Positions 14,471-23,086 of a DNA stretch of 25,346 nucleotides are shown here, piece by piece. The stretch is taken from positions 1 through 25,346 of the forward strand of contig CAJULG010000017.1 in NCBI GenBank assembly GCA_910587045.1, in the 5' to 3' direction. The stretch's first letter is position 1. Each line of letters begins with the position of its first letter. Below the pieces are notes generated by a model, which made no database searches, had not been told where the DNA came from, and was given only the letters and a program-made list of their open reading frames with translations. The DNA comes from an uncultured Lachnospiraceae bacterium. GTDB taxonomy: Bacteria > Bacillota > Clostridia > Lachnospirales > Lachnospiraceae. The translations under genes were made by a program, and so were the position numbers.

Positions 14471-16514
14471 CGATTGTCACCATCCCTACTGACTGTAATT
14501 CTACATTTGACTCTATTTCATTATAAGAAATCACAATAAGATTCTGAAAATAATCACTTGTCAATTTCTTAAAATACATACGGACAATCGGTGATGTAAT
14601 AATGATCGGGGTCTGTCCGGCACTCTCCAGCTTTGCAATTTCCGTTTCAGTCGCAGACAGAATAGCTCTGGTACGATCCGGATCCAGGGTCAGATATGCA
14701 CCCTGCTCTGTCTGCTTTACGGATGCCATGATCTCCTGTTCAATCTTCGGATCCAGGGTAACTACAGATGTGGTTTCCTCACCGCCAAAGAATTTATTGG
14801 AAATTGCACGTTTCAGGCCCTGACGGACATATTCTGTCAGTACATCCGTATCTCTGGTGTTCACGGCATGATCTGCCAGAGTTTCAAATATCGTTACCAG
14901 ATCCCGGATCGAGATACCCTCCCGCAGCAGATTCTGAAGTACCTTCTGCACCTCGCCTACATTAAGCAGTTTCGGGATCAGCTCGTCAACCAGTGTGGTA
15001 TTGTTTTCCTTAATATTGTTGATCAGATTCTGAACATCCTGACGGGTCAGCAGTTCGTCAAGATGCGTCCGGATAACCTCTGTCAAATGCGTCGCGATAA
15101 TAGACGGCGGATCCACGACCGTATATCCATAGGATTCCGCCCGCTCCCGCTGCGCCTCTGTGATCCAGACTGCCGGCAGATGGAACGACGGCTCAAAGGT
15201 CGGAATACCGGTAATCTCTTCCTCCACGTATCCAGGATTCATTGCCATATAATGATCAAAAAGAATTTCTCCTTCACTAACCTGTATGCCCTTAATCTTG
15301 ATAATATACTGATTTGGATTCAACTGAATGTTATCCCGCAAACGAATGATCGGCACTACTGCACCTAACTCCAGTGCGATCTGACGTCGGATCATAACCA
15401 CCCGGTCTAACAGGTCGCCGCCCTGATTCACATCAGCAAGCGGAATAATACCATATCCGAATTCCAATTCAATCGGATCCACCTGCAGCAGGGTATTGAC
15501 ATTCTCATGTCGTCGTACCTGATCGGCCTCTTCTTCCTCTGCTTCCACTTCTTCCTCAATTTCATGGGTCTCCTGCCTTGTACTGATAATCCGTCCTGTA
15601 ACGATCAGAAGCAGACCAAATCCCAGATACAGCACAATATTCAGCGGGGTAAAAATTCCCAGGAAACACAAGGCACCACCTACCACATAGAGAACCCTGG
15701 CAGACTGGAACAATTCACTAAATACAACATCACCAATCTCAGCTTCTTTCGAACCTTTGGTAACAATTACACCGGTTGCCAGCGAGATCATCAGGGATGG
15801 CAGCTGGGAAACCAGACCGTCACCAATGGTAAGGATCGTATATTTTGACAAAGCCTCCGTGATCGGCAGGCCCTGCATCAACATGCCGGTTGCAATACCG
15901 CCGACAAAGTTGATCGCCGTAATGATCAGTCCGGCAATCGCATCTCCCTTTACATACTTTGTCGCACCATCCATGGAACCGAAGAAAGAGGCTTCCTCCT
16001 GGAGCTTCTGTCTTCGTATGATGGCTTCCCGGTCAGAAATGGCACCGGTGCTCAGATCGGCATCAATCGCCATCTGCTTACCAGGCATGGCATCCAGTGT
16101 GAACCGGGCTGTAACCTCAGATACACGCTCGGAACCCTTATTGATGACGAGCATCTGTACAATGACCAGAATAATAAAGATGATCGCTCCAATGATCAGA
16201 TTCCCGCCGCCCACGAACTGACCGAAGGTGGTAACCACATTGCCCGGTTCTCCCGTCATTAAGATCAAACGGGTAGAGGAAATATTCAGGGAAATACGGA
16301 ATATGGTAGTAAACAGCAATACGGTAGGAAAACTGGACATTGCCAGGGTCTCCCTGGCAAAAATACAGTTAAACAGTATCACCATTGCAATCATCAGGTT
16401 AAAGGTGATCAATACATCCAACAAAAAAGAAGTCATTGGAACAAGCATGAAAATAACTGCCGCCAGCAAATAGATTCCTAAGAATATACCCAGGCTAAAT
16501 TTAATGTTTTTCAT
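14460..16514 (-). CDS. flhA: Flagellar type III export gate protein FlhA
   Basis: FlhA is the large inner-membrane component of the export gate; its cytosolic domain forms a nine-fold ring that docks substrate-chaperone complexes. The 684-residue product has an N-terminal membrane region (about 1-330, roughly eight helices) with the FHIPEP-family signature FTLDAMPGKQMAIDADLSTG around residues 139-158. A charged linker (about 315-345, Glu-rich) and the soluble domain to the C-terminus follow. Length matches the family. AGGAGG precedes the ATG. It lies 23 bases after flhB and overlaps flhF. Confidence 0.97.
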   Translation of the reverse strand: MKNIKFSLGIFLGIYLLAAVIFMLVPMTSFLLDVLITFNLMIAMVILFNCIFARETLAMSSFPTVLLFTTIFRISLNISSTRLILMTGEPGNVVTTFGQFVGGGNLIIGAIIFIILVIVQMLVINKGSERVSEVTARFTLDAMPGKQMAIDADLSTGAISDREAIIRRQKLQEEASFFGSMDGATKYVKGDAIAGLIITAINFVGGIATGMLMQGLPITEALSKYTILTIGDGLVSQLPSLMISLATGVIVTKGSKEAEIGDVVFSELFQSARVLYVVGGALCFLGIFTPLNIVLYLGFGLLLIVTGRIISTRQETHEIEEEVEAEEEEADQVRRHENVNTLLQVDPIELEFGYGIIPLADVNQGGDLLDRVVMIRRQIALELGAVVPIIRLRDNIQLNPNQYIIKIKGIQVSEGEILFDHYMAMNPGYVEEEITGIPTFEPSFHLPAVWITEAQRERAESYGYTVVDPPSIIATHLTEVIRTHLDELLTRQDVQNLINNIKENNTTLVDELIPKLLNVGEVQKVLQNLLREGISIRDLVTIFETLADHAVNTRDTDVLTEYVRQGLKRAISNKFFGGEETTSVVTLDPKIEQEIMASVKQTEQGAYLTLDPDRTRAILSATETEIAKLESAGQTPIIITSPIVRMYFKKLTSDYFQNLIVISYNEIESNVELQSVGMVTIDDN

Positions 16515-16537
16515 GATGCTCCTCCTGTCCTTCTAAG

Positions 16538-17641
16538 CTATCCTGCTTTCTTCAGATTATATACATACGCCAGAATATCTGCAACTGCCTGATATAATTC
16601 CGGCGGAATTTCCCTGTCAAGATCTACATTATAGTACAACATACGGGCCAGAGGCTTATTCTCTACGATCTCTACCCCATGTTCCTTTGCCAGCTCCTTT
16701 ATCTTCGCTGCCAGAAAATCCGTTCCTTTTGCCGTAACCACCGGTGCCGCATGTTCATTGGCATCATACTTAAGAGCAACTGCAAAGTGGGTCGGATTCG
16801 TGATCACTACATCTGCTTCTGGAATGCTTGCCATCATTCTCCGCTGAGAAGCCTGCCGCATCCTCTGCTTTTGCTGACTCTTAATCTGCGGATCACCTTC
16901 TGAATTCTTATATTCATCCTTAACCTCCTGCTTTGTCATCTTCAGATCCTGCTTATGCTTATATCGCTGATAAGCATAATCCACAAATCCGACTGCCAGC
17001 ATAGCCAGGCTGATCTTTATTCCCAGTTCCCAGACGATATCCATCATCAGGGCCAGAGACTGAGAAATGGTGATACGATACAGTGTATAGATCTCTTTGG
17101 AATGCTTTTCCAAAACGGTATATGCCATGTAGGCGATCAAGGCGATCAGGACAATGGACTTCACCAGTTCAAACAAAGAACGGGCAGAAAAAATCCGCTT
17201 AAAGCCACTGATCGGATTAATCTTACTCAGCTTGGGCCGCATCGGTTTCGTCGTCACCATCCATTTAAACTGTACCTTATTTGCCAGAAATGCAACAACA
17301 ATTCCTACCAGCAGAAAAGGAGCGGTGATGATTACTACATCCTTTGCAACCTCCATCATTAATTCCAGTACCGTCTGATAATCAACACCCTGAATTACAG
17401 CGTGGCTGGCATGAACCCAGTATTTATCAAACAACGCTACCAGTCGTGGACCAATAAAGCTGATTCCATACCGCAACGTCAGGAACAGTGCTAATAAGGA
17501 TATTGCATTGGTCAATTCCTTACTTTTGGCTACAGAGCCTTCCTTTCTGGAATCCTGAATCTTTTTGGGCGTGGCATCCTCTGTCTTCTCACCACCGGGG
17601 CCTTCCTTGGCAAAGAACTGAAGATTATACTGCAATGTCAT
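16538..17641 (-). CDS. flhB: Flagellar export switch protein FlhB
   Basis: FlhB sets substrate specificity of the export apparatus, switching from rod/hook to filament proteins after self-cleavage. The 367-residue product has four membrane helices (about 45-65, 100-120, 160-178, 205-222) and a C-terminal cytosolic domain. That domain carries the self-cleavage motif NPTH at 282-285 (cut between Asn and Pro). The N-terminal KTEDATPKKIQDSRKEG (19-35) is typical. AGAGG precedes the ATG and the gap to fliR is 18 bases. No key residue is missing. Confidence 0.97.
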   Translation of the reverse strand: MTLQYNLQFFAKEGPGGEKTEDATPKKIQDSRKEGSVAKSKELTNAISLLALFLTLRYGISFIGPRLVALFDKYWVHASHAVIQGVDYQTVLELMMEVAKDVVIITAPFLLVGIVVAFLANKVQFKWMVTTKPMRPKLSKINPISGFKRIFSARSLFELVKSIVLIALIAYMAYTVLEKHSKEIYTLYRITISQSLALMMDIVWELGIKISLAMLAVGFVDYAYQRYKHKQDLKMTKQEVKDEYKNSEGDPQIKSQQKQRMRQASQRRMMASIPEADVVITNPTHFAVALKYDANEHAAPVVTAKGTDFLAAKIKELAKEHGVEIVENKPLARMLYYNVDLDREIPPELYQAVADILAYVYNLKKAG

Positions 17642-17659
17642 CGCAAATTCCTCTTTCCC

Positions 17660-18439
17660 TTAGTATGCGGTCCGTAATACATTCATGACCAGATCCTCTG
17701 TCATCTGAAATACAAAATCCGTAATATTGGGCAGGAACATCACTGTCACCATCATGACGATCAGTCCCAAAAGCAGTTTTAATTCAATACCCACGGAAAA
17801 CATATTCATCTGAGGTGCTGTTTTCGCAAGAATTCCCAAAACCACATTACAAAGTGTAATGGAAATGAAGATTGGCAGTGCTATCTGGAACCCCACTAAA
17901 AAATATTCTTCAATAAAGGTAAGCGCCAGCGTCTGCAATGCTTCTTCCTGAAGGTTAATACCGCCTACCGGAATCACCTGAAAGGAATCACAGATTGCCC
18001 GCAAAATAAAATGGTGCATATTGGAACACAACATGATCAGCAGCACCAGGTAATTATATAAATCAGCGGAAATTGTAATACTTGTATTTGTAGTCGGATC
18101 AAAAGCCGTTACCATGGTGAATCCAATTTCCCGGTCTATGAACATACCACTCAAATTGATGATCGTCAGACAGAGATTGGATGCAAGTCCGACGGAAAGG
18201 CCCAGAAGCAGTTCCTTCACCAGCAGAACCGTAAATCCGATCAGAGTCGTATAATTCAATGGTGTATACTCTGTTGCAGAAGCTACCACCAATGCGATAC
18301 AGATACCAAATCCTACCCGAACCCGCCGGGGTACACCTCTTGTACCATAAATTGGTGCTACGCTGACAACACCTGCGATCCTTGCAAATATCAGCAAATA
18401 AAACTCCAAATGATAAATGGAAAAACTCGTAGAAAGCAT
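17660..18439 (-). CDS. fliR: Flagellar type III export gate protein FliR
   Basis: FliR is a core subunit of the FliPQR export gate channel. The 259-residue product is strongly hydrophobic with about six membrane helices. The opening LEFYLLIFARIAGVV, then PIYGTRGVPRRVRVG, and TMVTAFDPTTNTS further on, are typical of the family. I choose the ATG at 18439 because GAGG lies about 8 bases before it. A GTG at 18451 is also in frame and overlaps the fliQ stop (GTGA) but lacks a clear ribosome binding site. With the ATG, the gap to fliQ is 8 bases. Confidence 0.95.
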   Translation of the reverse strand: MLSTSFSIYHLEFYLLIFARIAGVVSVAPIYGTRGVPRRVRVGFGICIALVVASATEYTPLNYTTLIGFTVLLVKELLLGLSVGLASNLCLTIINLSGMFIDREIGFTMVTAFDPTTNTSITISADLYNYLVLLIMLCSNMHHFILRAICDSFQVIPVGGINLQEEALQTLALTFIEEYFLVGFQIALPIFISITLCNVVLGILAKTAPQMNMFSVGIELKLLLGLIVMMVTVMFLPNITDFVFQMTEDLVMNVLRTAY

Positions 18440-18447
18440 AGGCCGCC

Positions 18448-18720
18448 TCACATATTCACATAGGTGCCGAACATTCCATACAATCTCTCAATAAATTCCA
18501 CAATATTATGCAGGATCCAGCCTCCGCACAGCATTAATGTCAGGAAGATTCCAAGCATCTTCGGAACAAAGGTCAGTGTCTGTTCCTGAATGGATGTTAC
18601 GGTCTGAAAAATACTTACAAGCAGACCAATGGTTAACGAAACCAACAGCATAGGAGCTGAACACTTAATGATCAGCCAGAAGGCTTCTCTTGCTATATCA
18701 ATTACTATATCTGCTGTCAT
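18448..18720 (-). CDS. fliQ: Flagellar type III export gate protein FliQ
   Basis: FliQ is a small gate subunit that packs around FliP and FliR. The 90-residue product has two membrane helices (about 15-38 and 52-75). The sequence between them, FQTVTSIQEQTLTFVPK, is the hallmark of the family. Length is standard (about 89-90). GGAGAAACG precedes the ATG at 18720. It lies 17 bases after fliP and its stop immediately precedes fliR. Confidence 0.96.
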   Translation of the reverse strand: MTADIVIDIAREAFWLIIKCSAPMLLVSLTIGLLVSIFQTVTSIQEQTLTFVPKMLGIFLTLMLCGGWILHNIVEFIERLYGMFGTYVNM

Positions 18721-18737
18721 TTACGTTTCTCCTTCCG

Positions 18738-19589
18738 TCAGTATACAAAGGACTGAACCAACTGTCCTATGATCAGATTCCACCCGTCTGCCATGATAAA
18801 TAACAACACCTTGAAAGGCATGGAAATGGTGGTTGGCGGCAGCATCATCATACCCATAGACATTAAGGTAGATGCCACTACCATATCAATAATGATGAAC
18901 GGGATATAAATCAAAAATCCGATAATGAATGCAGAACGCAGTTCGTTAATGATAAATGCAGGAATAATGACTGATGTGGGAATATCATCCCAACTCGAAA
19001 CCGATTCAATCCCTGCAATATCCAGAAATAACTGCACATCCTCTTCCCGATTCTGAAGCTGATTGATCATGAAATCCCGCATGGGACCCATAGCCGCCTC
19101 CAGTGCTTCCTCCTGATTCATCTCCCCTTTGGAAAAGGGTTCAATCGCCTCTGTATTCACCCTGGCAAATATGGGTGACATAATGGAAAGTGTCAAAAAT
19201 AAGGAAAGCCCTATCAGTACATTGTTAGGGGGTGTGGAAGTCAGACCCAGTGCCGTCCTGATAAAGTGTAATACCACGATGATCCGGGTAAAGGACGTCA
19301 TCATAACAAGAATTGATGGAGCTAATGAAATTACTGTTATCACTAACAGCATTTGTAATGTGCCTGACAAGGTTCCTTCTTCCCCGTCCACGGTAAAGCT
19401 CAGATTCAGTGGTGAAGTAAGGTCATTCTCATCCGGGAATGCAGTTTCTTCTGTTGTTTCTGTTGTGGTCGGAATCTCAGCCGCCATGGACTGTGTATTG
19501 CAAAAAATCAGCACAACAAATACAACTGCAAACACAGCCAGGCATCGTTTTATGGTAATGCGAAAAGTATTAGGTTTCATCTGTATCAT
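18738..19589 (-). CDS. fliP: Flagellar type III export gate protein FliP
   Basis: FliP forms the pentameric core of the FliPQR export gate. The 283-residue product has a cleavable-type signal sequence (about residues 15-37, hydrophobic stretch ending before AAEIP), a Thr/Glu-rich stretch and then four membrane helices. The conserved SFTRIIVVLHFIRTALG and the C-terminal LLFIMADGWNLIIGQL are family hallmarks. It is longer than B. subtilis FliP because of the N-terminal segment. Three in-frame ATGs exist (19595, 19589, 19580). I prefer 19589 because AAGG is 6 bases before it. The gene start overlaps the fliO end by about 20 bases. Confidence 0.94.
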   Translation of the reverse strand: MIQMKPNTFRITIKRCLAVFAVVFVVLIFCNTQSMAAEIPTTTETTEETAFPDENDLTSPLNLSFTVDGEEGTLSGTLQMLLVITVISLAPSILVMMTSFTRIIVVLHFIRTALGLTSTPPNNVLIGLSLFLTLSIMSPIFARVNTEAIEPFSKGEMNQEEALEAAMGPMRDFMINQLQNREEDVQLFLDIAGIESVSSWDDIPTSVIIPAFIINELRSAFIIGFLIYIPFIIIDMVVASTLMSMGMMMLPPTTISMPFKVLLFIMADGWNLIIGQLVQSFVY

Positions 19590-19950
19590 TCTCATCCTTT
19601 TTCTTCTGAAGCTGAGAGAGAATATCTTTAAAGCTTCCTTTTGCGTTATTCCCCAGAGCGTCCAAATTCAGCTCCTCCTCCTTTAACTCGGTCAGAAAAG
19701 TAATGTCATCCTTGCCAACCCCGATGGCTGCATACCGACTGCCAATCTTTACAATCTGTATGTACTTATTGTTACCAATCCTGGTCGTTTCAATTATTTT
19801 TACATTACTGCGGCTCTGAATATTACTCTGAAATCTTCCCGTCAACCGGGCAGCCAGATAAGCCATTCCCAGCACAAAAAGAAACATGATCAGAACGACC
19901 AATAGCTGGATTACACCTTCTAAAGCATTGGACCTGCTGAGTAAAACCAT
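19570..19950 (-). CDS. fliO: Flagellar export assembly protein FliO (FliZ)
   Basis: FliO is a small bitopic membrane protein that helps assemble the FliP ring. The 126-residue product has one membrane helix (about residues 10-30), a conserved basic stretch and a beta-rich segment (NVKIIETTRIGNNKYIQIVK, about 49-68). A hydrophilic Lys/Asp-rich tail follows. The ATG lies one base after the cheY stop, and its 3' end overlaps fliP, so it is translationally embedded. The family is poorly conserved in sequence; position between cheY and fliP and topology make the call. In Bacillus the same gene is called fliZ. Confidence 0.88.
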   Translation of the reverse strand: MVLLSRSNALEGVIQLLVVLIMFLFVLGMAYLAARLTGRFQSNIQSRSNVKIIETTRIGNNKYIQIVKIGSRYAAIGVGKDDITFLTELKEEELNLDALGNNAKGSFKDILSQLQKKKDENDTDET

Positions 19951-19951
19951 C

Positions 19952-20314
19952 TTATTCTACAGCCTTCTTTACTGCTTCTAATACACGATCCGGCTGGAAC
20001 GGTTTTACAATGAAATCTCTGGCGCCAGACTGAATGGATTCAATAACCATCGCCTGCTGACCCATGGCAGAACACATAACAACACTGGCATTTGGATCCA
20101 ACTGCTTGATCTTCTTTAATGCCTGAATACCATCCATTTCCGGCATGGTAATATCCATTAACACCAGATCCGGCTTTGTTTCCTGATACTTTTCAACTGC
20201 CTTTGCTCCATTTTCAGCTTCACCAGCTACATTATAACCGTTTTTGGTCAGAATGTCCTTGATCATCATTCGCATAAATGCCGCATCATCACAAATTAAA
20301 ATACTTTTTGCCAT
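19952..20314 (-). CDS. cheY: Chemotaxis response regulator CheY
   Basis: CheY receives phosphate from CheA and binds the flagellar switch to change rotation. The 120-residue product is a stand-alone receiver domain with acidic pair D9-D10, phospho-acceptor D54 (VLMDITMPEMDG), S82 and K104 (VKPF). All catalytic residues are present. GAGGAG lies 7 bases upstream of the ATG. It sits between fliY and fliO as in Bacillus subtilis, next to the gene for the FliY phosphatase that turns off its signal. Confidence 0.96.
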   Translation of the reverse strand: MAKSILICDDAAFMRMMIKDILTKNGYNVAGEAENGAKAVEKYQETKPDLVLMDITMPEMDGIQALKKIKQLDPNASVVMCSAMGQQAMVIESIQSGARDFIVKPFQPDRVLEAVKKAVE

Positions 20315-20335
20315 CTCTTATCTCCTCTTTAATCA

Positions 20336-21520
20336 TTAAAACATTTTTGACTTCACTATATCAGTAACACGGATACCAAAGCTTTCTTCAATTACAACGA
20401 CTTCACCCTTGGCAACCATCTTACCATTCACCAGAACATCGATTGGCTCACCTGCTATTTTATCCAGTTCCACAATCGTACCTGGCGAAAACTCAAGAAT
20501 TTCTTTAATGGATTTCTTCGTCCTTCCTAACTCAACCGTTACTTCAAGAGGTACATCCATGATCAGATCGATGTTCTCCTGCTGGGTGACCGGATTCGGA
20601 CTTTGTGCAAAGCTCTGGAATTGTACCGGCTGTACATTCACATCCTGCATTGGGGGGGCATATCCATATGGCATCTGGCCGTATGGCATCTGACCATATG
20701 GCATCTGAGGCTGACCCATCATTGGCTGACCCATCATCGGCTGCATCTGTGGTGCTGCCGCCTGTGGCATCGGCTGTGCCGGTGCGGCCTGTGGTGCCGG
20801 CTGCGGGGCCGGAGCTGGTGCCGCTTCTGCTTCTGCTGCTTCAAAGCTGGAGGCAAAGGCCTGACATAACTCCTCTGCAAAATCAATCGGATACAACTGC
20901 ATAATATTGGAATCCACCAGTTCTCCAATTTCCAGTTTTAAGGAAACCTTGATGAAACTCTTTCCCCGGAAATTATCAATAATGCTTCCCTTTTGATTCT
21001 CCTCTAACTCAATCAGCTCTGCTTCCGGCGGACTGATATCAATCTTCCGGTTTAACATGGAGGACATGGAGGTTGCTGCGGAACCCATCATCTGATTCAT
21101 TGCCTCACAGATGGCACTTAAATGCAGGTCAGAAAGCTCATCCACCAGGTTGGTACCATCACCACCCATCATCAAATCCGTAATGATCTTTACATCGTTC
21201 TCCATTAAAATCAGAAGATTATTTCCTTCCACACCTTCTACATAGTCAATGTTAATGTATACACATGGAATTCCATATTCCTTCGCCAGATCATCCCAGG
21301 TACAAAATCCTACCTTTGGCGTACTGATTACGACCTTTTGATTTACAAGAGAATATAAAGTTGTTGCAGCCGTACCCATACAGATATTGGAAATCTCACC
21401 CAGCACATCCTTCTGTTCTGACGACAATCCTTCATCTGCGGCCGAACTATCTTCAGCCGGTTCTTCCGGGAGACCACTCAGCAAAGCATTAATCTCTTCT
21501 TGCGATAACATTCCGTCCAT
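20336..21520 (-). CDS. fliY: Flagellar motor switch phosphatase FliY
   Basis: FliY is a C-ring component that also removes phosphate from CheY-P at the motor. The 394-residue product has four parts. An N-terminal CheY-P docking peptide (LSQEEINALLSG, about 5-16) comes first. A CheC-like phosphatase domain (about 35-225) has both E-x-x-N pairs intact (E42/N45 and E139/N142). A low-complexity Ala/Pro/Gln/Met linker (about 228-312) includes repeated MPYGQ and MMGQP units. A C-terminal FliN domain (about 316-394) ends the protein. GGAG upstream of the ATG overlaps the fliM end. A C7 tract in the linker (20652-20658 on the plus strand as G7) is a possible slippage site. The gene is intact as read. 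Confidence 0.95.
   Translation of the reverse strand: MDGMLSQEEINALLSGLPEEPAEDSSAADEGLSSEQKDVLGEISNICMGTAATTLYSLVNQKVVISTPKVGFCTWDDLAKEYGIPCVYINIDYVEGVEGNNLLILMENDVKIITDLMMGGDGTNLVDELSDLHLSAICEAMNQMMGSAATSMSSMLNRKIDISPPEAELIELEENQKGSIIDNFRGKSFIKVSLKLEIGELVDSNIMQLYPIDFAEELCQAFASSFEAAEAEAAPAPAPQPAPQAAPAQPMPQAAAPQMQPMMGQPMMGQPQMPYGQMPYGQMPYGYAPPMQDVNVQPVQFQSFAQSPNPVTQQENIDLIMDVPLEVTVELGRTKKSIKEILEFSPGTIVELDKIAGEPIDVLVNGKMVAKGEVVVIEESFGIRVTDIVKSKMF
20664..20738 (-). repeat. Tandem 15-bp repeats in the fliY linker
   Basis: On the plus strand three 15-bp units run from 20664 to 20708 (CCATATGGCATCTGG and close variants). Two units of GGCTGACCCATCATT type follow from 20709 to 20738. Each unit is exactly five codons, so copy-number change would lengthen or shorten the linker without breaking the frame. 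They encode the MPYGQ and MMGQP peptide repeats between the phosphatase and FliN domains. Near-identity of units suggests recent expansion. Confidence 0.8.
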
Positions 21521-21523
21521 ACT

Positions 21524-22501
21524 TTACTCCTCTCTGATTACTTTTGTTATCTTTACCGCATAATCCTCGGAAGCAGATCCCGGTAAAGCTTTAAACTTCA
21601 ACATATTGCCAACAAATATATCTAATTCGGCATCATATTGCCTGTTTATTTTGATTATATCACCTTTTTGCAGATTTACAAAGTCATTTACGGAAATTGT
21701 ACTATTTCCCAATACCGCACGAATCGGAATCTGTGCCTTTGCAATCGCAGTCTCAATAACATCAAAATATGCATTCCCTTCACTATTCTCCATACTGGCA
21801 TACCAGTATTTGGTATTCAGCTTATCCATTACATCCTCTAATGTCAGGAATGGCAGACATATATTCATCAAACCGACGACTTCACCAATTTTCATATTAA
21901 TGGTGACGATCGCTATCATTTCACTTGGAGAAATGATCTGGACAAACTGAGAATTCGTCTCAATCCGTTCCAGTCTCGGTTCAATTTCCACCACATTTTT
22001 CCAGGGTTCCTGAAGCATATTGATACAGATTGTAAAAATCCGTTCCAGAATTCCCAATTCAATTTCAGAATAATCCCGAACCTTTTCCAAAGGTTCTCCG
22101 GTTCCTCCAAGCATACGATCAACGATGGAAAAGCCAAGATTGGAAGCAATTTCCATAATAATATTGCCGTTCAGGGGTTCCACATTCACAATTCCGATCA
22201 GCACCGGATTCGATAGGGAGTTTGAAAATTCCGAATAGGTAACTGCCTCAGCATTTACCACCTCCATCTGAACATTTTTCCGGAGATAGGCCGGCAGATT
22301 TGTGGATACCAGACGTCCAAAGTGTTCAAATATGATCTCCAGTGTCCGCAAATGCTCCTTGGAAAACTTTGTTGGACGCTTGAAATCATAATCAACGATT
22401 TTCTGCGCCGGTTCATCTGAATACTCATCCACATCCAGTTCGCCGCTGCTTAACTGCTTTAACAGATTGTCAATCTCATTTTGTGACAGAACTTCACCCA
22501 A
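21524..22501 (-). CDS. fliM: Flagellar motor switch protein FliM
   Basis: FliM forms the middle of the C-ring and binds CheY-P to reverse rotation. The 325-residue product has an N-terminal CheY-P docking peptide (VLSQNEIDNLLKQL, about 4-17) and a CheC-like middle domain with the GGTGEP loop (132-137). The C-terminal FliN-like domain (about 245-320) follows. The start is TTG at 22501. AGGAGG lies 9 bases upstream, and a stop codon (TGA) lies three codons before it in the same frame, so no ATG start is available upstream. Its stop codon overlaps the ribosome binding site of fliY. Confidence 0.96.
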   Translation of the reverse strand: MGEVLSQNEIDNLLKQLSSGELDVDEYSDEPAQKIVDYDFKRPTKFSKEHLRTLEIIFEHFGRLVSTNLPAYLRKNVQMEVVNAEAVTYSEFSNSLSNPVLIGIVNVEPLNGNIIMEIASNLGFSIVDRMLGGTGEPLEKVRDYSEIELGILERIFTICINMLQEPWKNVVEIEPRLERIETNSQFVQIISPSEMIAIVTINMKIGEVVGLMNICLPFLTLEDVMDKLNTKYWYASMENSEGNAYFDVIETAIAKAQIPIRAVLGNSTISVNDFVNLQKGDIIKINRQYDAELDIFVGNMLKFKALPGSASEDYAVKITKVIREE

Positions 22502-22546
22502 GCCTGTTCACCTCCTTCGCTGTCAGTCAACACGTTGCAGTCCCTG

Positions 22547-23077
22547 TTACTGTGTGTACTGCTGCGTGTTAAATTGGCTGAATGTCACATCATAGATACA
22601 ATCTGTCTGATACTTCTCCTGCAGGCCCTCTGTGATCTCTTTCTTTACCTTTTCCTGCACTTCTGCATCATTGATCTCTTCATAAGTATACTGCTGTACA
22701 ACGCTTCGGGTCACATCTAATATCCAGCTCTCCGTCTCTGTCAGCTTTGTGCTCAGATCCTTGTAATCCGCATGGCTGCCATCCATGGATATGGAGATAC
22801 CGATAACGGCATAACTGTTTGTGGCAGTTCCGTCTTCCTTTAGATTAATGGTCGTCGGTTCTTCCAGAGCATAGGTCTTGGCATCCTTAATATTCGGCCC
22901 AACCGGTTCACCATTTGCATTCTTTTCCAGCTCCAGATTCAGAATTGCCGCAATCTCTGTGACCAGCTTATCCGTCTTTTTCGTCGCCGGCACAAACACA
23001 AATACCAGCAATGCATTCAGCACCAGATTCACGATACAGATTGCCAAGATGATTACACTGATTAAATTCTTTCTCAT
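22547..23077 (-). CDS. fliL: Flagellar basal-body-associated protein FliL
   Basis: FliL is a bitopic membrane protein around the stator that supports torque and swarming. The 176-residue product has one N-terminal membrane helix (about 7-30) and an extracytoplasmic domain with an alternating beta/alpha pattern. A long amphipathic C-terminal helix carries EVQEKVKKEITEGLQ. The family is weakly conserved, but position between motB and fliM, topology and length fit. GGAGAGG precedes the ATG and overlaps the motB stop region, suggesting coupled translation with the stator it binds. Confidence 0.88.
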   Translation of the reverse strand: MRKNLISVIILAICIVNLVLNALLVFVFVPATKKTDKLVTEIAAILNLELEKNANGEPVGPNIKDAKTYALEEPTTINLKEDGTATNSYAVIGISISMDGSHADYKDLSTKLTETESWILDVTRSVVQQYTYEEINDAEVQEKVKKEITEGLQEKYQTDCIYDVTFSQFNTQQYTQ

Positions 23078-23086
23078 TTTCCTCTC

